This document shows, piece after piece, positions 1 through 7,048 of a DNA stretch of 12,894 nucleotides (within the stretch, counting starts at the first letter, position 1; every line of letters begins with the position of its first letter). The stretch is taken from assembly GCA_947472635.1 (NCBI GenBank), contig CANJDY010000039.1, forward strand, positions 1-12,894, written 5' to 3'. The notes below the pieces were generated by a model. It had not been told where the DNA came from and searched no databases. It worked only from the letters and a program-made list of their open reading frames with translations. The position numbers were made by a program, and so were the translations under genes. The DNA is from Chitinophagaceae bacterium (GTDB taxonomy: Bacteria; Bacteroidota; Bacteroidia; Chitinophagales; Chitinophagaceae).

Positions 1-36
1 AATGGCGAAAAACCAAACTAAGCCTTTCAATTTCAT
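1..36 (-). CDS. 5' end of a probable secreted or lipoprotein gene (partial)
   Basis: Reading leftward from an ATG at 36-34, the frame is open to the window edge and gives the 12 residues MKLKGLVWFFAI. Two lysines followed by a hydrophobic run are typical of the start of a signal peptide, so the product is probably exported. A perfect TAnnTTTG promoter motif lies 46 nt upstream on the same strand, at 83-90. Only 12 codons are visible, so the function cannot be named. The gene is divergent from the lipoprotein gene at 163. Confidence 0.5.
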   Translation of the reverse strand, partial: MKLKGLVWFFAI

Positions 37-82
37 AATCGGTTACTTTTAATAGCTACTTTGTTAATTTTTTAGAAGTCCG

Positions 83-90
83 CAAAGATA
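83..90 (-). promoter_or_regulatory. Candidate -7 promoter element (TATCTTTG)
   Basis: The minus strand reads TATCTTTG, a perfect match to the Bacteroidota -7 consensus TAnnTTTG. It points at the partial minus-strand gene and would give a leader of roughly 40 nt. No convincing TTTG/TTG -33 element is visible at the usual spacing upstream, so the call rests on the -7 box and its position. Confidence 0.4.
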
Positions 91-138
91 GGGGAAAAAC
101 TCTTTGAAGTAGTTGGCCGGTTATTTTAGATTTTTCAT

Positions 139-146
139 CACTTTTG
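139..146 (+). promoter_or_regulatory. Possible -7 promoter element (CACTTTTG, one mismatch)
   Basis: CACTTTTG differs from TAnnTTTG only at the first base and ends 16 nt before the ATG at 163. A TTG at 113-115 lies 23 nt upstream, at the long end of acceptable -33 spacing. This is the best candidate promoter for the lipoprotein gene, but it is weak. Confidence 0.22.
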
Positions 147-162
147 CAAGTAAATTGTTAAT

Positions 163-1491
163 ATGGGATTAAATAAACCGCTCAGTATCGTTCTACTTGC
201 CAGTAGCTTGTTTTTTGTCTCCTGTTCGGTAACTAAAAAAACACCCGCTCCGGTAGCTGAGACCCCGGTTATCCCCCCTATAGTGGTGGTTAAAGATATT
301 ATTCGAAAAGATGCATTTTTTGAAGATCTATTGGGTCAATATCCCCAGTACTTTAATCAGGTACTTACAAAACGCAAAGACTGGAACGTGCAAATCATCT
401 ATACAGCGGTGGATAGGGCTATCAATGGTGATCCTGTACTAACCAATTATAGTTATAATCTCAATCCTAGCCAATATTTTTATCCAGCCTCCACCGTGAA
501 GTTCCCCATAACAATATTGGCCTTACAAAAACTCAACGAGTTGAAAATAAGCGGTTTAAATAGGAATACTACTTTCATAACGGATCAGGCCTATAGTGGT
601 CAAACGCCGGTATACAATGATCCTAGTACACCCAACGGAAATCCAACGATCGCCCAATATATTAGAAAAATATTGATGGTAAGTGATAATGACGCTTTTG
701 ACCGTTTGTACGAATTTTTAGGTCAAGATTACATCAATGAGCAATTACACAAAAAAGGATATGGCAATGTTCAGTTGTTACATCGCCTAGGTATTTATCT
801 TTCGCCGGATGAAAACCGACATACCAATCCGGTTAAATTTTTATCGGCACAGGGAACTACGTTGTATGCTCAATCAATGCAGTCGGCAACTCGGACCTAT
901 TCGCTGCGTAAGGATTCTGTCGGCAAGGCTTTTTATTGGGGAGGGCAGTTAATCAATAAGCCAATGGATTTTTCATTAAAGAATCGGATTGGCCTTCAGG
1001 AATTGCATTCAATGCTAATCAGTCTAGTTTTTCCCAACAGTGTTCCCAATGCACAACGTTTTGATCTCAGCCCAGAGGATAGGAGTTTTATATTGAAATA
1101 TATGAGCCAGTTACCTACGGAAAGCACTTTTCCACCCTATTCGGCTGATACAGCTGCTTATTGGCCTTCCTATTGCAAATATTTGTTGTTTGGATCTCAG
1201 AGAGGGAATATGCCCAAAAATATCCGCATTTTTAATAAAGTGGGAAATGCGTATGGCCAATTGACTGATGTAGCTTACGTGGTGGATTTTGATAAAAAAA
1301 TAGAATTCTTTTTATCTGCCACTATCTATTGCAATAAAGACGGAATTCTAAATGATGATCAATATGATTACCAAACAATTGGCTTTCCTTTTATGAAGCA
1401 ATTGGGGCAGGTAATTTATGATCTTGAAATGAAAAGAAAAAGAAAGATCATTCCTGATTTGTCACCATTTATTTTTGAGTATGATAAATAA
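163..1491 (+). CDS. Class A beta-lactamase-fold serine hydrolase lipoprotein
   Basis: The 442-residue product starts with a lipoprotein signal peptide: a hydrophobic run, then FVSC with the lipidated cysteine at C21. A Pro/Val-rich linker (about 28-45) leads to a serine beta-lactamase/transpeptidase-type domain (Beta-lactamase2-like). Visible motifs are SxxK at S110-K113 in a YPASTVKFP context, SDN at 174-176, and K359-V360-G361 in the place of the KTG/KSG box. The SDN-to-KxG distance is 185 residues, against about 104 in classical class A enzymes, so roughly 80 extra residues lie between them. The omega-loop glutamate is uncertain; E217 is a candidate. Family knowledge suggests a periplasmic, membrane-anchored enzyme acting on peptidoglycan or a beta-lactam-like substrate. 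True beta-lactamase activity is not established. The first ATG is used because it gives an intact lipobox. Confidence 0.85.
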   Translation: MGLNKPLSIVLLASSLFFVSCSVTKKTPAPVAETPVIPPIVVVKDIIRKDAFFEDLLGQYPQYFNQVLTKRKDWNVQIIYTAVDRAINGDPVLTNYSYNLNPSQYFYPASTVKFPITILALQKLNELKISGLNRNTTFITDQAYSGQTPVYNDPSTPNGNPTIAQYIRKILMVSDNDAFDRLYEFLGQDYINEQLHKKGYGNVQLLHRLGIYLSPDENRHTNPVKFLSAQGTTLYAQSMQSATRTYSLRKDSVGKAFYWGGQLINKPMDFSLKNRIGLQELHSMLISLVFPNSVPNAQRFDLSPEDRSFILKYMSQLPTESTFPPYSADTAAYWPSYCKYLLFGSQRGNMPKNIRIFNKVGNAYGQLTDVAYVVDFDKKIEFFLSATIYCNKDGILNDDQYDYQTIGFPFMKQLGQVIYDLEMKRKRKIIPDLSPFIFEYDK

Positions 1492-1654
1492 GTTTTTTAA
1501 TTAAAACATGTGGCATCCATTGGGTTACCCTTTGTTTGTTTGCCATCTGTATCGTTACCTATCTGAACTATTGGCCAAAATGATTGGTAATAAAATCACA
1601 ACATGTAGTGCCACAAAAATGCTCTACGACGCTACCAAAGCATAGGTAATTCAT

Positions 1655-2380
1655 TTATTGTGAAATTTTAACTAGGGGGTCGATTCCTTTGATTGTACCA
1701 ATGGTATAAGTGGGAATAAAGCGAACAAACATATCCTCACTATACCAGTTCTCTGTTCTTGTTTTTTTGATTACTTCCTTGTGTTGGTGAAGCTTGTAGG
1801 CAAATATTTTCATTGCTTCCTTGCTTTCCCAAATACTAAAAGTTGCTTGCTTAATAAATGGCATTTCACCAATTCCAATGGAGGTGATTAAGCCATCAGC
1901 AACTGCCATTTGCTGGGCTACTCCATTTACATTTTTCCAAAATGCATTTAATTTGGAGAGTCGGATGGTTGCTCTGGTTAATACAGCAATGGGACCATCA
2001 TAGTCCATTTTTTTTGACATATTGCCAAATGGATTTTTTCCATCCCAGCTACCATGTCCTTCGATAGGGTTCAAGAATATTGTCCAAGTTTCGCAATTGA
2101 AAAGCCGAAACCAGCTTCCAATGAATGCACCATATAATTGGGTAATGATTTCTTCTTTTTTGAAGGATGAATCATCCATCGGCATTTTGTTCACGGCAAG
2201 TATGCCCCACTGTTGCCAGTCTGGATGTTTGTCAAAAGTTCCATTTTTACCACAGCCCATCAGTTTAAAAAATGAAATATTTTTATTGATCCACATTGGA
2301 AACCGGTGGATTGCCATTGCCAGCAAAGCGAAATAGATAAATTTTTTGGGATAGCGTATGATGGTAAGTGTAACCTGCAT
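1655..2380 (-). CDS. CrtA-like (spheroidene monooxygenase family) protein
   Basis: The 241-residue protein resembles the spheroidene monooxygenase (CrtA) family along its length. Recognisable blocks are SFFKLMGCGKNG (36-47), ETWTIFLNP (97-105), GPIAVLTRATIR (129-140), IGIGEMPFIKQATFSIW (168-184) and NWYSEDMFVRF (211-221). Characterised CrtA proteins are oxygenases that add keto groups to acyclic carotenoids. The substrate here is unknown because no carotenoid genes (crtB, crtI and so on) are present in the window, so the name should be taken as family membership only. There is no signal peptide; a hydrophobic stretch near 13-24 looks like part of the fold. The gene stands alone, convergent with the lipoprotein gene and divergent from the acidic-protein gene. 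The start at 2380 fits because MQVTLTIIRYP matches the usual family beginning. Confidence 0.78.
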   Translation of the reverse strand: MQVTLTIIRYPKKFIYFALLAMAIHRFPMWINKNISFFKLMGCGKNGTFDKHPDWQQWGILAVNKMPMDDSSFKKEEIITQLYGAFIGSWFRLFNCETWTIFLNPIEGHGSWDGKNPFGNMSKKMDYDGPIAVLTRATIRLSKLNAFWKNVNGVAQQMAVADGLITSIGIGEMPFIKQATFSIWESKEAMKIFAYKLHQHKEVIKKTRTENWYSEDMFVRFIPTYTIGTIKGIDPLVKISQ

Positions 2381-2680
2381 GGTACAACAATAACAAGAAT
2401 TTTACTATAAATGTTGAATTAAATTAAAAATCAAATACCCCTATCCCTTTTGCCAGCAGTTTGTATCATGGTAATTTAAACTTTCCCCAGTTGTTTATTC
2501 AAGTTATGCGGCTATCGGTAATCTTTCTATTAACCTATACTAGCCCTTTTTTTGTGAGTAACCTGCAATATTATTTGGATTTGCATCTATTGAGGGTTTG
2601 TGGTATATTACAATAAAATAATATATTATAAGATTTTAACTCCTTTTTAGTATTAAATATTTACCCTTTAATTAAACAAT
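2381..2680. other. 300-bp AT-rich divergent intergenic region
   Basis: This spacer separates the minus-strand CrtA-like gene from the plus-strand acidic-protein gene. The last 65 bases or so (2615-2680) are almost entirely A and T. I found no perfect TAnnTTTG box facing the acidic-protein gene, no strong hairpin and no RNA gene. One 36-codon frame at 2506-2616 is open but has no further support. Confidence 0.6.
2385..2392 (-). promoter_or_regulatory. Possible -7 element abutting the CrtA-like start (TATTGTTG, one mismatch)
   Basis: The minus strand reads TATTGTTG, which matches TAnnTTTG at five of its six fixed positions. It ends 4 nt before the ATG, the same offset seen for the perfect box before the DUF4268 gene at 5791. 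No -33 element is visible at standard spacing. Weak on its own; included because of the repeated geometry. Confidence 0.22.
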
Positions 2681-2980
2681 ATGCAAAAGTTACTCACAGC
2701 AAGTGTAGATGTCAAGCAATTAGTTCAAGGTTTGAAATCACCTTTTACGATTACAGCCGTGGAGGGAATCAATGAATTGCTAGAACAAGGTTGGGAAATT
2801 GAGGAATGGGATTTTCTCAAAGAAGACGCTGGAGACGGATTGATTTTACTGATTGTTATTTTACATGACAATGCAATGTATGTGGATGCGGAAGAGCAGG
2901 ATGAATTATTAGAAGAATTTGATTTTGACGAGGAGGAAGAGTTGAGTGAAGATGAACTTGAGGAGGAAATTAGGGTATAG
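2681..2980 (+). CDS. Small acidic-tailed protein of unknown function
   Basis: This 99-residue protein matches no family I recognise. Residues 1-66 look like a small mixed alpha/beta domain, with strand-like FTITAV and LILLIVILH around a WEIEEWDFLKED segment. Residues 69-96 form an extremely acidic tail: 19 Asp/Glu, no Lys or Arg, and only R98 after it. There is no signal peptide, so it is probably cytoplasmic. Such tails often mimic nucleic acid or bind basic partners, but that is inference. The ATG at 2681 is the first in frame after an AT-rich leader. The gene converges on the SDR gene, with 27 nt between the stops. The opposite-strand frame, a serine-run protein, is simply the complement of the acidic codons. 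Confidence 0.7.
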   Translation: MQKLLTASVDVKQLVQGLKSPFTITAVEGINELLEQGWEIEEWDFLKEDAGDGLILLIVILHDNAMYVDAEEQDELLEEFDFDEEEELSEDELEEEIRV

Positions 2981-3000
2981 TGTCGCCCAATTTGTTTGAA

Positions 3001-3020
3001 TGCCGTTTTAAAAATCGGCA
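3001..3020. terminator. Possible hairpin terminator between convergent genes
   Basis: TGCCG at 3001-3005 pairs with CGGCA at 3016-3020 around an AT loop, just after the acidic-protein gene and overlapping the final codons of the convergent SDR gene. On the plus strand it is followed by ATTTTATT, a weak U tract. The stem is only 5 bp, so this is a modest candidate, best supported by its position between converging genes. Confidence 0.3.
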
Positions 3021-3640
3021 ATTTTATTGGACTCCAATATATGGACGCCCTTATCGCCAGTATTCATGCAGACAATCATTGCCTTTGCCACCTGTTTGGC
3101 TTGGATTGCTTGGTATTTTTTGGGAATTAAAATGGAGAAAAAAGTAAAAAAATATTGAGCAATGCGTTCTCCCAATCTAAATCCTGTTCGTTTGCCCAAT
3201 AGAAGCGATGGCCTGAAAATAAATAGACTTTCATAGCCAATCTGAGTGACCGCTTCCTCAATTGCTCCTTTTGTTTTACTATAAAAAACGGTGGAATTTT
3301 TATTGGCCCCCATCGAGGATACCAAAGCAAATTTTTTCGCCCCATTTAAGTAAGCTTTTTTTGCGATATCAAGTACATATTCAAAATCTACTTTGTAAAA
3401 AGCCTGCTGCGATCCGGCAACTTTAATGGTAGTACCTAGGCAACAAAATATTTCATCTGCCTGGATTACCTCATTATTGGGGTTGTCAAAATTGAATGGC
3501 ACTTGTATCAATCTTTCATGTTGAATGGGCAAAGCTGTTCGAATGAGCGCAATTACTGAATAATTTTCATCTTGGAGAAGTAGGTCAATCAATTGTTGTC
3601 CGATAAGTCCGCTAGCTCCAATTACCAATGCTTTTTTCAT
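3008..3640 (-). CDS. Atypical SDR NAD(P)-binding oxidoreductase (HTATIP2/YwnB-like)
   Basis: The 210-residue protein has a single Rossmann-type domain. The dinucleotide-binding loop GASGLIG is at 8-14, right after the first strand. CLGTT at 67-71 and LVSSMGA at 106-112 match the conserved strands of the atypical SDR group that includes TIP30/HTATIP2. YSKTKGAIE follows (Y120, K124 as the YxxxK pair), and FRPSLLLGKR at 142-151 is the family's C-terminal signature. The complete YxxxK motif suggests a working oxidoreductase, although many members have unknown substrates or act as sensors. It is cytoplasmic. It lies 39 nt downstream of the RluE-like gene on the same strand and is probably the last gene of a MATE-rluE-SDR transcription unit. 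The unit looks like a chance grouping, with no shared pathway. Confidence 0.82.
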   Translation of the reverse strand: MKKALVIGASGLIGQQLIDLLLQDENYSVIALIRTALPIQHERLIQVPFNFDNPNNEVIQADEIFCCLGTTIKVAGSQQAFYKVDFEYVLDIAKKAYLNGAKKFALVSSMGANKNSTVFYSKTKGAIEEAVTQIGYESLFIFRPSLLLGKRTGFRLGERIAQYFFTFFSILIPKKYQAIQAKQVAKAMIVCMNTGDKGVHILESNKIADF

Positions 3641-3679
3641 TTTGTTTTATTTGTTTGAATATATTTTTTTTCTACTCTT

Positions 3680-4288
3680 TTATTTGGGTGTATTAATTTT
3701 CAATAGCTCAAAAAAAGTAATTTCTTCTATTTCCTGAACTGCTCCAGGTTTTAGTTCCCCCAATGTGAGATCTTCTATCGAAATTCGAATCAACCTTTTG
3801 CAGCGATGCCGGATGGCCCCCATCATTTTTCTCACCTGGTGAAATTTACCTTCTGTTAAAGTGATAAGCAGCCAAGTGTGAGGCCCATAGGCGGAAAGGG
3901 TAGTTGCGCAAGGATATATTTTTTCAGGCTCCTGTACGATGATAACCCTGCAAGGTGGTGTGGTATAGTCTTTCCCATCTTTTACCCGAATGGTTACCCC
4001 CGTTTGAAGCAGGTGTAATGATTCGGGACTAAGGACATTATTCACCTGTACCAGATAAGTTCTTTTGTGTGGGGTATCGCTTAGAAATAACAATCTGGTG
4101 ATTTTTTTATTGGTAGTTAAAATGAGCAAACCTTCCGAATGATTATCCAATCGGCCAACAGCATGAATCCCATCTGGGAATTTATAATCGAGGTCGCCCA
4201 GCAAGCCTACAGAATGAGAACTAACAAATTGCGATACCATATTGTAAGGCTTATTGATAATATAGTATCTAAAATTAGTTTCGTTCAT
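3680..4288 (-). CDS. rluE: 23S rRNA pseudouridine synthase, RluE-like
   Basis: This 202-residue protein belongs to the RsuA/RluB/E/F group of pseudouridine synthases. The catalytic motif GRLDNHSEGLL is at 45-55, with the nucleophilic aspartate at D48. KRTYLVQV (75-82) and EGKFHQVRKMMGAI (146-159) are the other family signatures. It begins directly with the catalytic domain (YYIINKPYNMVSQF) and lacks an N-terminal S4 RNA-binding domain, as in Escherichia coli RluE, which modifies U2457 of 23S rRNA in the peptidyl-transferase centre. The RluE assignment rests on this domain layout; another RsuA-family specificity cannot be excluded. It lies between the MATE gene (69 nt upstream) and the SDR gene (39 nt downstream), all on the minus strand. 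Confidence 0.88.
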   Translation of the reverse strand: MNETNFRYYIINKPYNMVSQFVSSHSVGLLGDLDYKFPDGIHAVGRLDNHSEGLLILTTNKKITRLLFLSDTPHKRTYLVQVNNVLSPESLHLLQTGVTIRVKDGKDYTTPPCRVIIVQEPEKIYPCATTLSAYGPHTWLLITLTEGKFHQVRKMMGAIRHRCKRLIRISIEDLTLGELKPGAVQEIEEITFFELLKINTPK

Positions 4289-4357
4289 TTTTAAAAAATA
4301 TTAATGCAAACCCGATCAATATATTGTAAGAGGGCAAGCGCTCATCTATTGATTCTG

Positions 4358-5701
4358 TTACAACATGGTAGTATTTTTTTTGTTCAATAATTTAAAGAAA
4401 CGGTAATTTAAGAAAACAGATGAAAAGGTAAGTCCGCTTACTAATCCAATCCACATGCCCGCTGCACCCATTTTAAAAGTGAATGCCATTAAGCAGCCCA
4501 CCGGAATACCTACCACCCAATAAGCAATTGCAATATATAAGGTAGGCACTTTTACATCCTTAATACCTCTTAATAAACCTACTGCTATTACCTGTGTTGC
4601 ATCCGATATTTGAAATACGGCAGCGAATAACATTAAAACGGCAGCTAATGCGATTACAGTAGCCTCATTATTAAAAGCCAAGGGTAAAGTATATCTGAAG
4701 GAAACAAAAAATAAAACACCCAATATCCCGTAAATGATACCACTGATCAGCGTAGTTTTTCCAATACTATTAATGTCTTTCCAGTTGTTTCTGCCCCATG
4801 CATTGCTTACTCTAATAGAAGCTCCCTGAGCTAGCCCCCAAGAAACCATAAAGGCAATGGATGCGCAGCTAATGGCTATTTGATGGGCTGCCAGTTGAAC
4901 AGCTCCCAATGTGCCAATGATGATACTAGACACGGCAAATGCGCCAGATTCCATAGTAGCCTGTAGACTGCTGGGAATACCAATCTTTAATAACTCTTTG
5001 ATGGTGTGGAGCTGAAGGGTCCATTGTTTTTTTCGAACAGCCATATATCTGCTAAAAAAAGGGTGAACAAATAACACCACCATGAATATCAATAAAATTA
5101 AAATTCTTGTTATCAATGTTCCATACCCAGCGCCGGTTAATTCAAGCCTTGGAAATCCACCATTGCCGTAAACTAACAACCAATTGATGAATATATTAAT
5201 GGGTAAAGCTGCAATGGAAAGCAACATGGCTGTCCTGGTTCGTTCCAATCCATCTGCAAATTGTTTTAAACTGATAAACATCATCATGGGAATGATGGAC
5301 CAGCCCATAATCTGCAGGTAAGGAGCTCCTAAGCTGGCTACTTCTATATCCTGCCCCAGATGAAATAAAATATTTTTACTGAATTGCAAGCCTACCGCAA
5401 TCAATATAGCAGCAATGGTACACAGCCAAAATCCATTGTATAGGTAATGAGATACTTTCAAACTATCTCTTCGGCCATTGGCCATGGATATCGTTTGAGA
5501 AACTGACATGGTCATTCCAAAACCAAGTACAAATGGTATGTTCAATACACTATTTACCAGTGCAGCAGCTACCAATTGCTGGTAGCTAATTTTCCCTACC
5601 ATAATGCTATCAATAATGCCTAGGGCCATTTGAGTAATCTCTCCTAAAATGATGGGGGCAGATAATTTCCAGGTCGTAAAAGCTTCCTTTCTAAGGGTCA
5701 T
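4358..5701 (-). CDS. MATE family multidrug efflux transporter
   Basis: The 447-residue protein is of normal MATE length, with about 12 hydrophobic segments in two homologous halves; the second half begins near 238 (LKIGIPSSLQATMESG). Residues that align with key NorM positions are visible: D31 in the first helix (IIDSIMVGK), E251 (ATMESGAFA) and D367 (QISDATQVIAVGLLRG). These correspond to acidic residues linked to cation coupling in NorM-type pumps. It should act in the inner membrane as a cation/drug antiporter; the substrate is unknown. The start at 5701 is the first Met of a short cytoplasmic leader before helix 1. A perfect TAGCTTTG promoter box lies just 7 nt upstream, so the mRNA may be nearly leaderless. 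It heads the minus-strand cluster with rluE and the SDR gene. Confidence 0.93.
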   Translation of the reverse strand: MTLRKEAFTTWKLSAPIILGEITQMALGIIDSIMVGKISYQQLVAAALVNSVLNIPFVLGFGMTMSVSQTISMANGRRDSLKVSHYLYNGFWLCTIAAILIAVGLQFSKNILFHLGQDIEVASLGAPYLQIMGWSIIPMMMFISLKQFADGLERTRTAMLLSIAALPINIFINWLLVYGNGGFPRLELTGAGYGTLITRILILLIFMVVLFVHPFFSRYMAVRKKQWTLQLHTIKELLKIGIPSSLQATMESGAFAVSSIIIGTLGAVQLAAHQIAISCASIAFMVSWGLAQGASIRVSNAWGRNNWKDINSIGKTTLISGIIYGILGVLFFVSFRYTLPLAFNNEATVIALAAVLMLFAAVFQISDATQVIAVGLLRGIKDVKVPTLYIAIAYWVVGIPVGCLMAFTFKMGAAGMWIGLVSGLTFSSVFLNYRFFKLLNKKNTTML

Positions 5702-5708
5702 AAGGATG

Positions 5709-5716
5709 CAAAGCTA
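5709..5716 (-). promoter_or_regulatory. -7 promoter element of the MATE gene (TAGCTTTG)
   Basis: The minus strand reads TAGCTTTG, a perfect TAnnTTTG match, and only 7 nt separate it from the MATE ATG at 5701. Transcription starting a few bases after the box would leave almost no 5' leader. No matching -33 TTG is evident. Confidence 0.5.
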
Positions 5717-5778
5717 GTAAATTGTAGTAAGGGCCTGCTGTATTTTGGAAAGCGATTCAATAGAATAGCTTAATCCAT

Positions 5779-5786
5779 TAATTTTG
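5779..5786 (+). promoter_or_regulatory. -7 promoter element of the DUF4268 gene (TAATTTTG)
   Basis: TAATTTTG is a perfect TAnnTTTG match and ends 4 nt before the ATG at 5791, so the predicted transcript starts at or next to the start codon. The nearest TTTG upstream (5744-5747) is 31 nt away, too far for a normal -33 element. Confidence 0.5.
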
Positions 5787-5790
5787 CGCT

Positions 5791-6255
5791 ATGTATTCAA
5801 GGCAAGAAGTATCTTTTTTAACCCAACAGTTCTGGACATCTTTTGGCCAATACCTAGCACCGATTCCTTCAGCGGAAGGTGAAAAAATAAACTGGGTAAA
5901 TTATAAAACAGGGGAGAAGGATATCCGTTTTATGCTGACAGCTGAAAATGATACTGCAAAAATTTCCATTACCCTTTCCCATAGGGATACCGAATTGCAA
6001 CAACTATATTTTGATAAACTACTACAGTTTAAAAATATATTTCATCAAGTGGTAGCGGAGCAATGGCATTGGACCGAGTTGGGTACTGACCCATATGGAA
6101 AGGTGATTAGTGAAATATATACTTCGATTCAAAACGTGCAGGTAATTAATAAAAATGATTGGCCGCTGATGATTTCTTTTTTTAAGGAACGTTTGATTGC
6201 GTTGGATAAATTTTGGTGTGAATATAAGTATGCATTTGAGCGGTCCAGTTTTTAA
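5791..6255 (+). CDS. DUF4268 domain protein
   Basis: The 154-residue protein matches my recollection of the DUF4268 family common in Bacteroidota. It has an N-terminal helix with QQFWTSFGQYL (12-22), the central block INWVNYKTGEKDIRFML (33-49) and a C-terminal ISFFKERLIALDKFW (128-142). In other proteins this domain sits at the C-terminus of restriction- or nuclease-associated polypeptides. Here it stands alone, and its function is not known. There is no signal peptide or membrane segment, so it is probably cytoplasmic. It is divergent from MATE across an 89-nt spacer and followed 118 nt later by the cupin gene. The start is supported by the promoter box immediately upstream. Confidence 0.75.
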   Translation: MYSRQEVSFLTQQFWTSFGQYLAPIPSAEGEKINWVNYKTGEKDIRFMLTAENDTAKISITLSHRDTELQQLYFDKLLQFKNIFHQVVAEQWHWTELGTDPYGKVISEIYTSIQNVQVINKNDWPLMISFFKERLIALDKFWCEYKYAFERSSF

Positions 6256-6265
6256 ATCAACTTAT

Positions 6266-6293
6266 TTGCTTTGCAGGTCAGCAACTTTTTTTT
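6266..6293 (+). terminator. Possible rho-independent terminator after the DUF4268 gene
   Basis: TTGCT (6266-6270) can pair with AGCAA (6280-6284) across a 9-nt loop. The stem is followed after one base by eight Ts (6286-6293). It begins 10 nt after the DUF4268 stop. The stem is short and not GC-rich, so the T run and position carry most of the weight. Confidence 0.33.
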
Positions 6294-6373
6294 ATCCATC
6301 TGAATTTCATCCTTATGTTTTAAGAACGGAGGGCTGAATTCCTTAATTGACAGACTCAAAATTTTAAAATTAT

Positions 6374-6883
6374 ATGGATCAACACGTTACAGCAAAAAAA
6401 CTAGTGGAGCACTACGCCCTTTTGCCCCATCCGGAAGGAGGGTATTTTAAAGAAAATTATCGGTCATCGGAAAAGATATCCGAAAATGCTCTTCCTGAGC
6501 GATTTTCAGAAGAAAAATGTGTAAGCACTGCCATTTATTTTTTGTTGGAAAAGGGTGATTTTTCTGCTTTTCACAGAATAAAAAGTGACGAGTGTTGGCA
6601 TTTTTATGCAGGTTCAGGTTTGCTGATTTATGTCTTGAAGCCAGCTGGTAAGCTGGAAATCATTCAACTTGGAAATAATCCGATGAAAGGGGAGCGGTTT
6701 CAGGCCATCGTTCCTGCATCTTGCTGGTTTGCATCTGAACCAGTTGATGGCGCTGCTTTTTCATTTGTAGGTTGCACTGTGGCGCCGGGGTTTGACTTTA
6801 TTGATTTTGAATTGGCTGAAAAGGCTGTTTTGTCCAAGCAATTTCCACAACATCTGCAGTTGATTAACCGATTGGTTAGATAA
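6374..6883 (+). CDS. DUF985 (cupin_5) family protein
   Basis: The 169-residue protein is a clear member of the DUF985/cupin_5 family and covers its full usual length. Signature blocks run in order: LPHPEGGYFKENYRS (17-31), STAIYFLL (51-58), FSAFHRIKSDECWHFYAG (63-80) and FVGCTVAPGFDFIDFELA (131-148). H67, E73 and H76 are positioned as candidate metal or ligand residues of the beta-barrel. The biochemical role of this family is not settled, so no reaction is assigned. It is cytoplasmic, with no signal peptide. It follows the DUF4268 gene on the same strand, but a possible terminator lies between them. The ATG at 6374 gives the expected N-terminus just before the LVEHYALLPHPEGG region. Confidence 0.88.
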   Translation: MDQHVTAKKLVEHYALLPHPEGGYFKENYRSSEKISENALPERFSEEKCVSTAIYFLLEKGDFSAFHRIKSDECWHFYAGSGLLIYVLKPAGKLEIIQLGNNPMKGERFQAIVPASCWFASEPVDGAAFSFVGCTVAPGFDFIDFELAEKAVLSKQFPQHLQLINRLVR

Positions 6884-7021
6884 AAAAGATTGCGGTAAAC
6901 TACTGTTTTTGATATAGTTGACGGCTTCTTTAAACTTTTGTCAGAATAATTAGTCTTAGTTGCTGTGTATTTTCGGTCCTTTTTGATTGTAAATTGCTTA
7001 AAAAGGCATTCAATTTGGGCT

Positions 7022-7029
7022 TACATTTG
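7022..7029 (+). promoter_or_regulatory. -7 promoter element of the adhesin operon (TACATTTG)
   Basis: TACATTTG is a perfect TAnnTTTG match that ends 19 nt before the ATG at 7049. A TTG at 6994-6996 lies 25 nt upstream, slightly longer than the usual -33 spacing. The box lies inside the frame that would be translated from the GTG at 6965, which argues for the downstream ATG as the true start. Confidence 0.45.
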
Positions 7030-7048
7030 TTTAAATTATCTGATTCTT

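Noticed and set aside
1509..1615. Inverted 7-mers TGTGGCA (1509-1515) and TGCCACA (1609-1615) between convergent genes
   Set aside because: The repeats are only 7 bp and lie about 93 nt apart with no supporting stem, so they are probably coincidental rather than a terminator or mobile-element end.
1821..2336. Two plus-strand frames opposite the CrtA-like gene
   Set aside because: They lie wholly within the antisense of a gene with clear family motifs and show no recognisable features themselves.
2506..2616. 36-codon plus-strand frame (MRLSVIFLLTYTSPFF...) in the 300-bp spacer
   Set aside because: The start is hydrophobic and superficially signal-like, but there is no promoter box or ribosome site. 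This length is expected by chance in such a region.
2725..3021. Minus-strand 98-residue frame with long serine runs
   Set aside because: The serines are the complement of GAA/GAG/GAT codons in the acidic tail of the plus-strand gene, and the frame overlaps the convergent SDR gene end. It is a shadow frame.
6965..7048. 28-residue N-terminal extension of the giant adhesin from a GTG start
   Set aside because: It would place a clear signal peptide (MKKWLLVLP...) internally and would begin upstream of the perfect -7 box at 7022. The ATG at 7049 is the better start.
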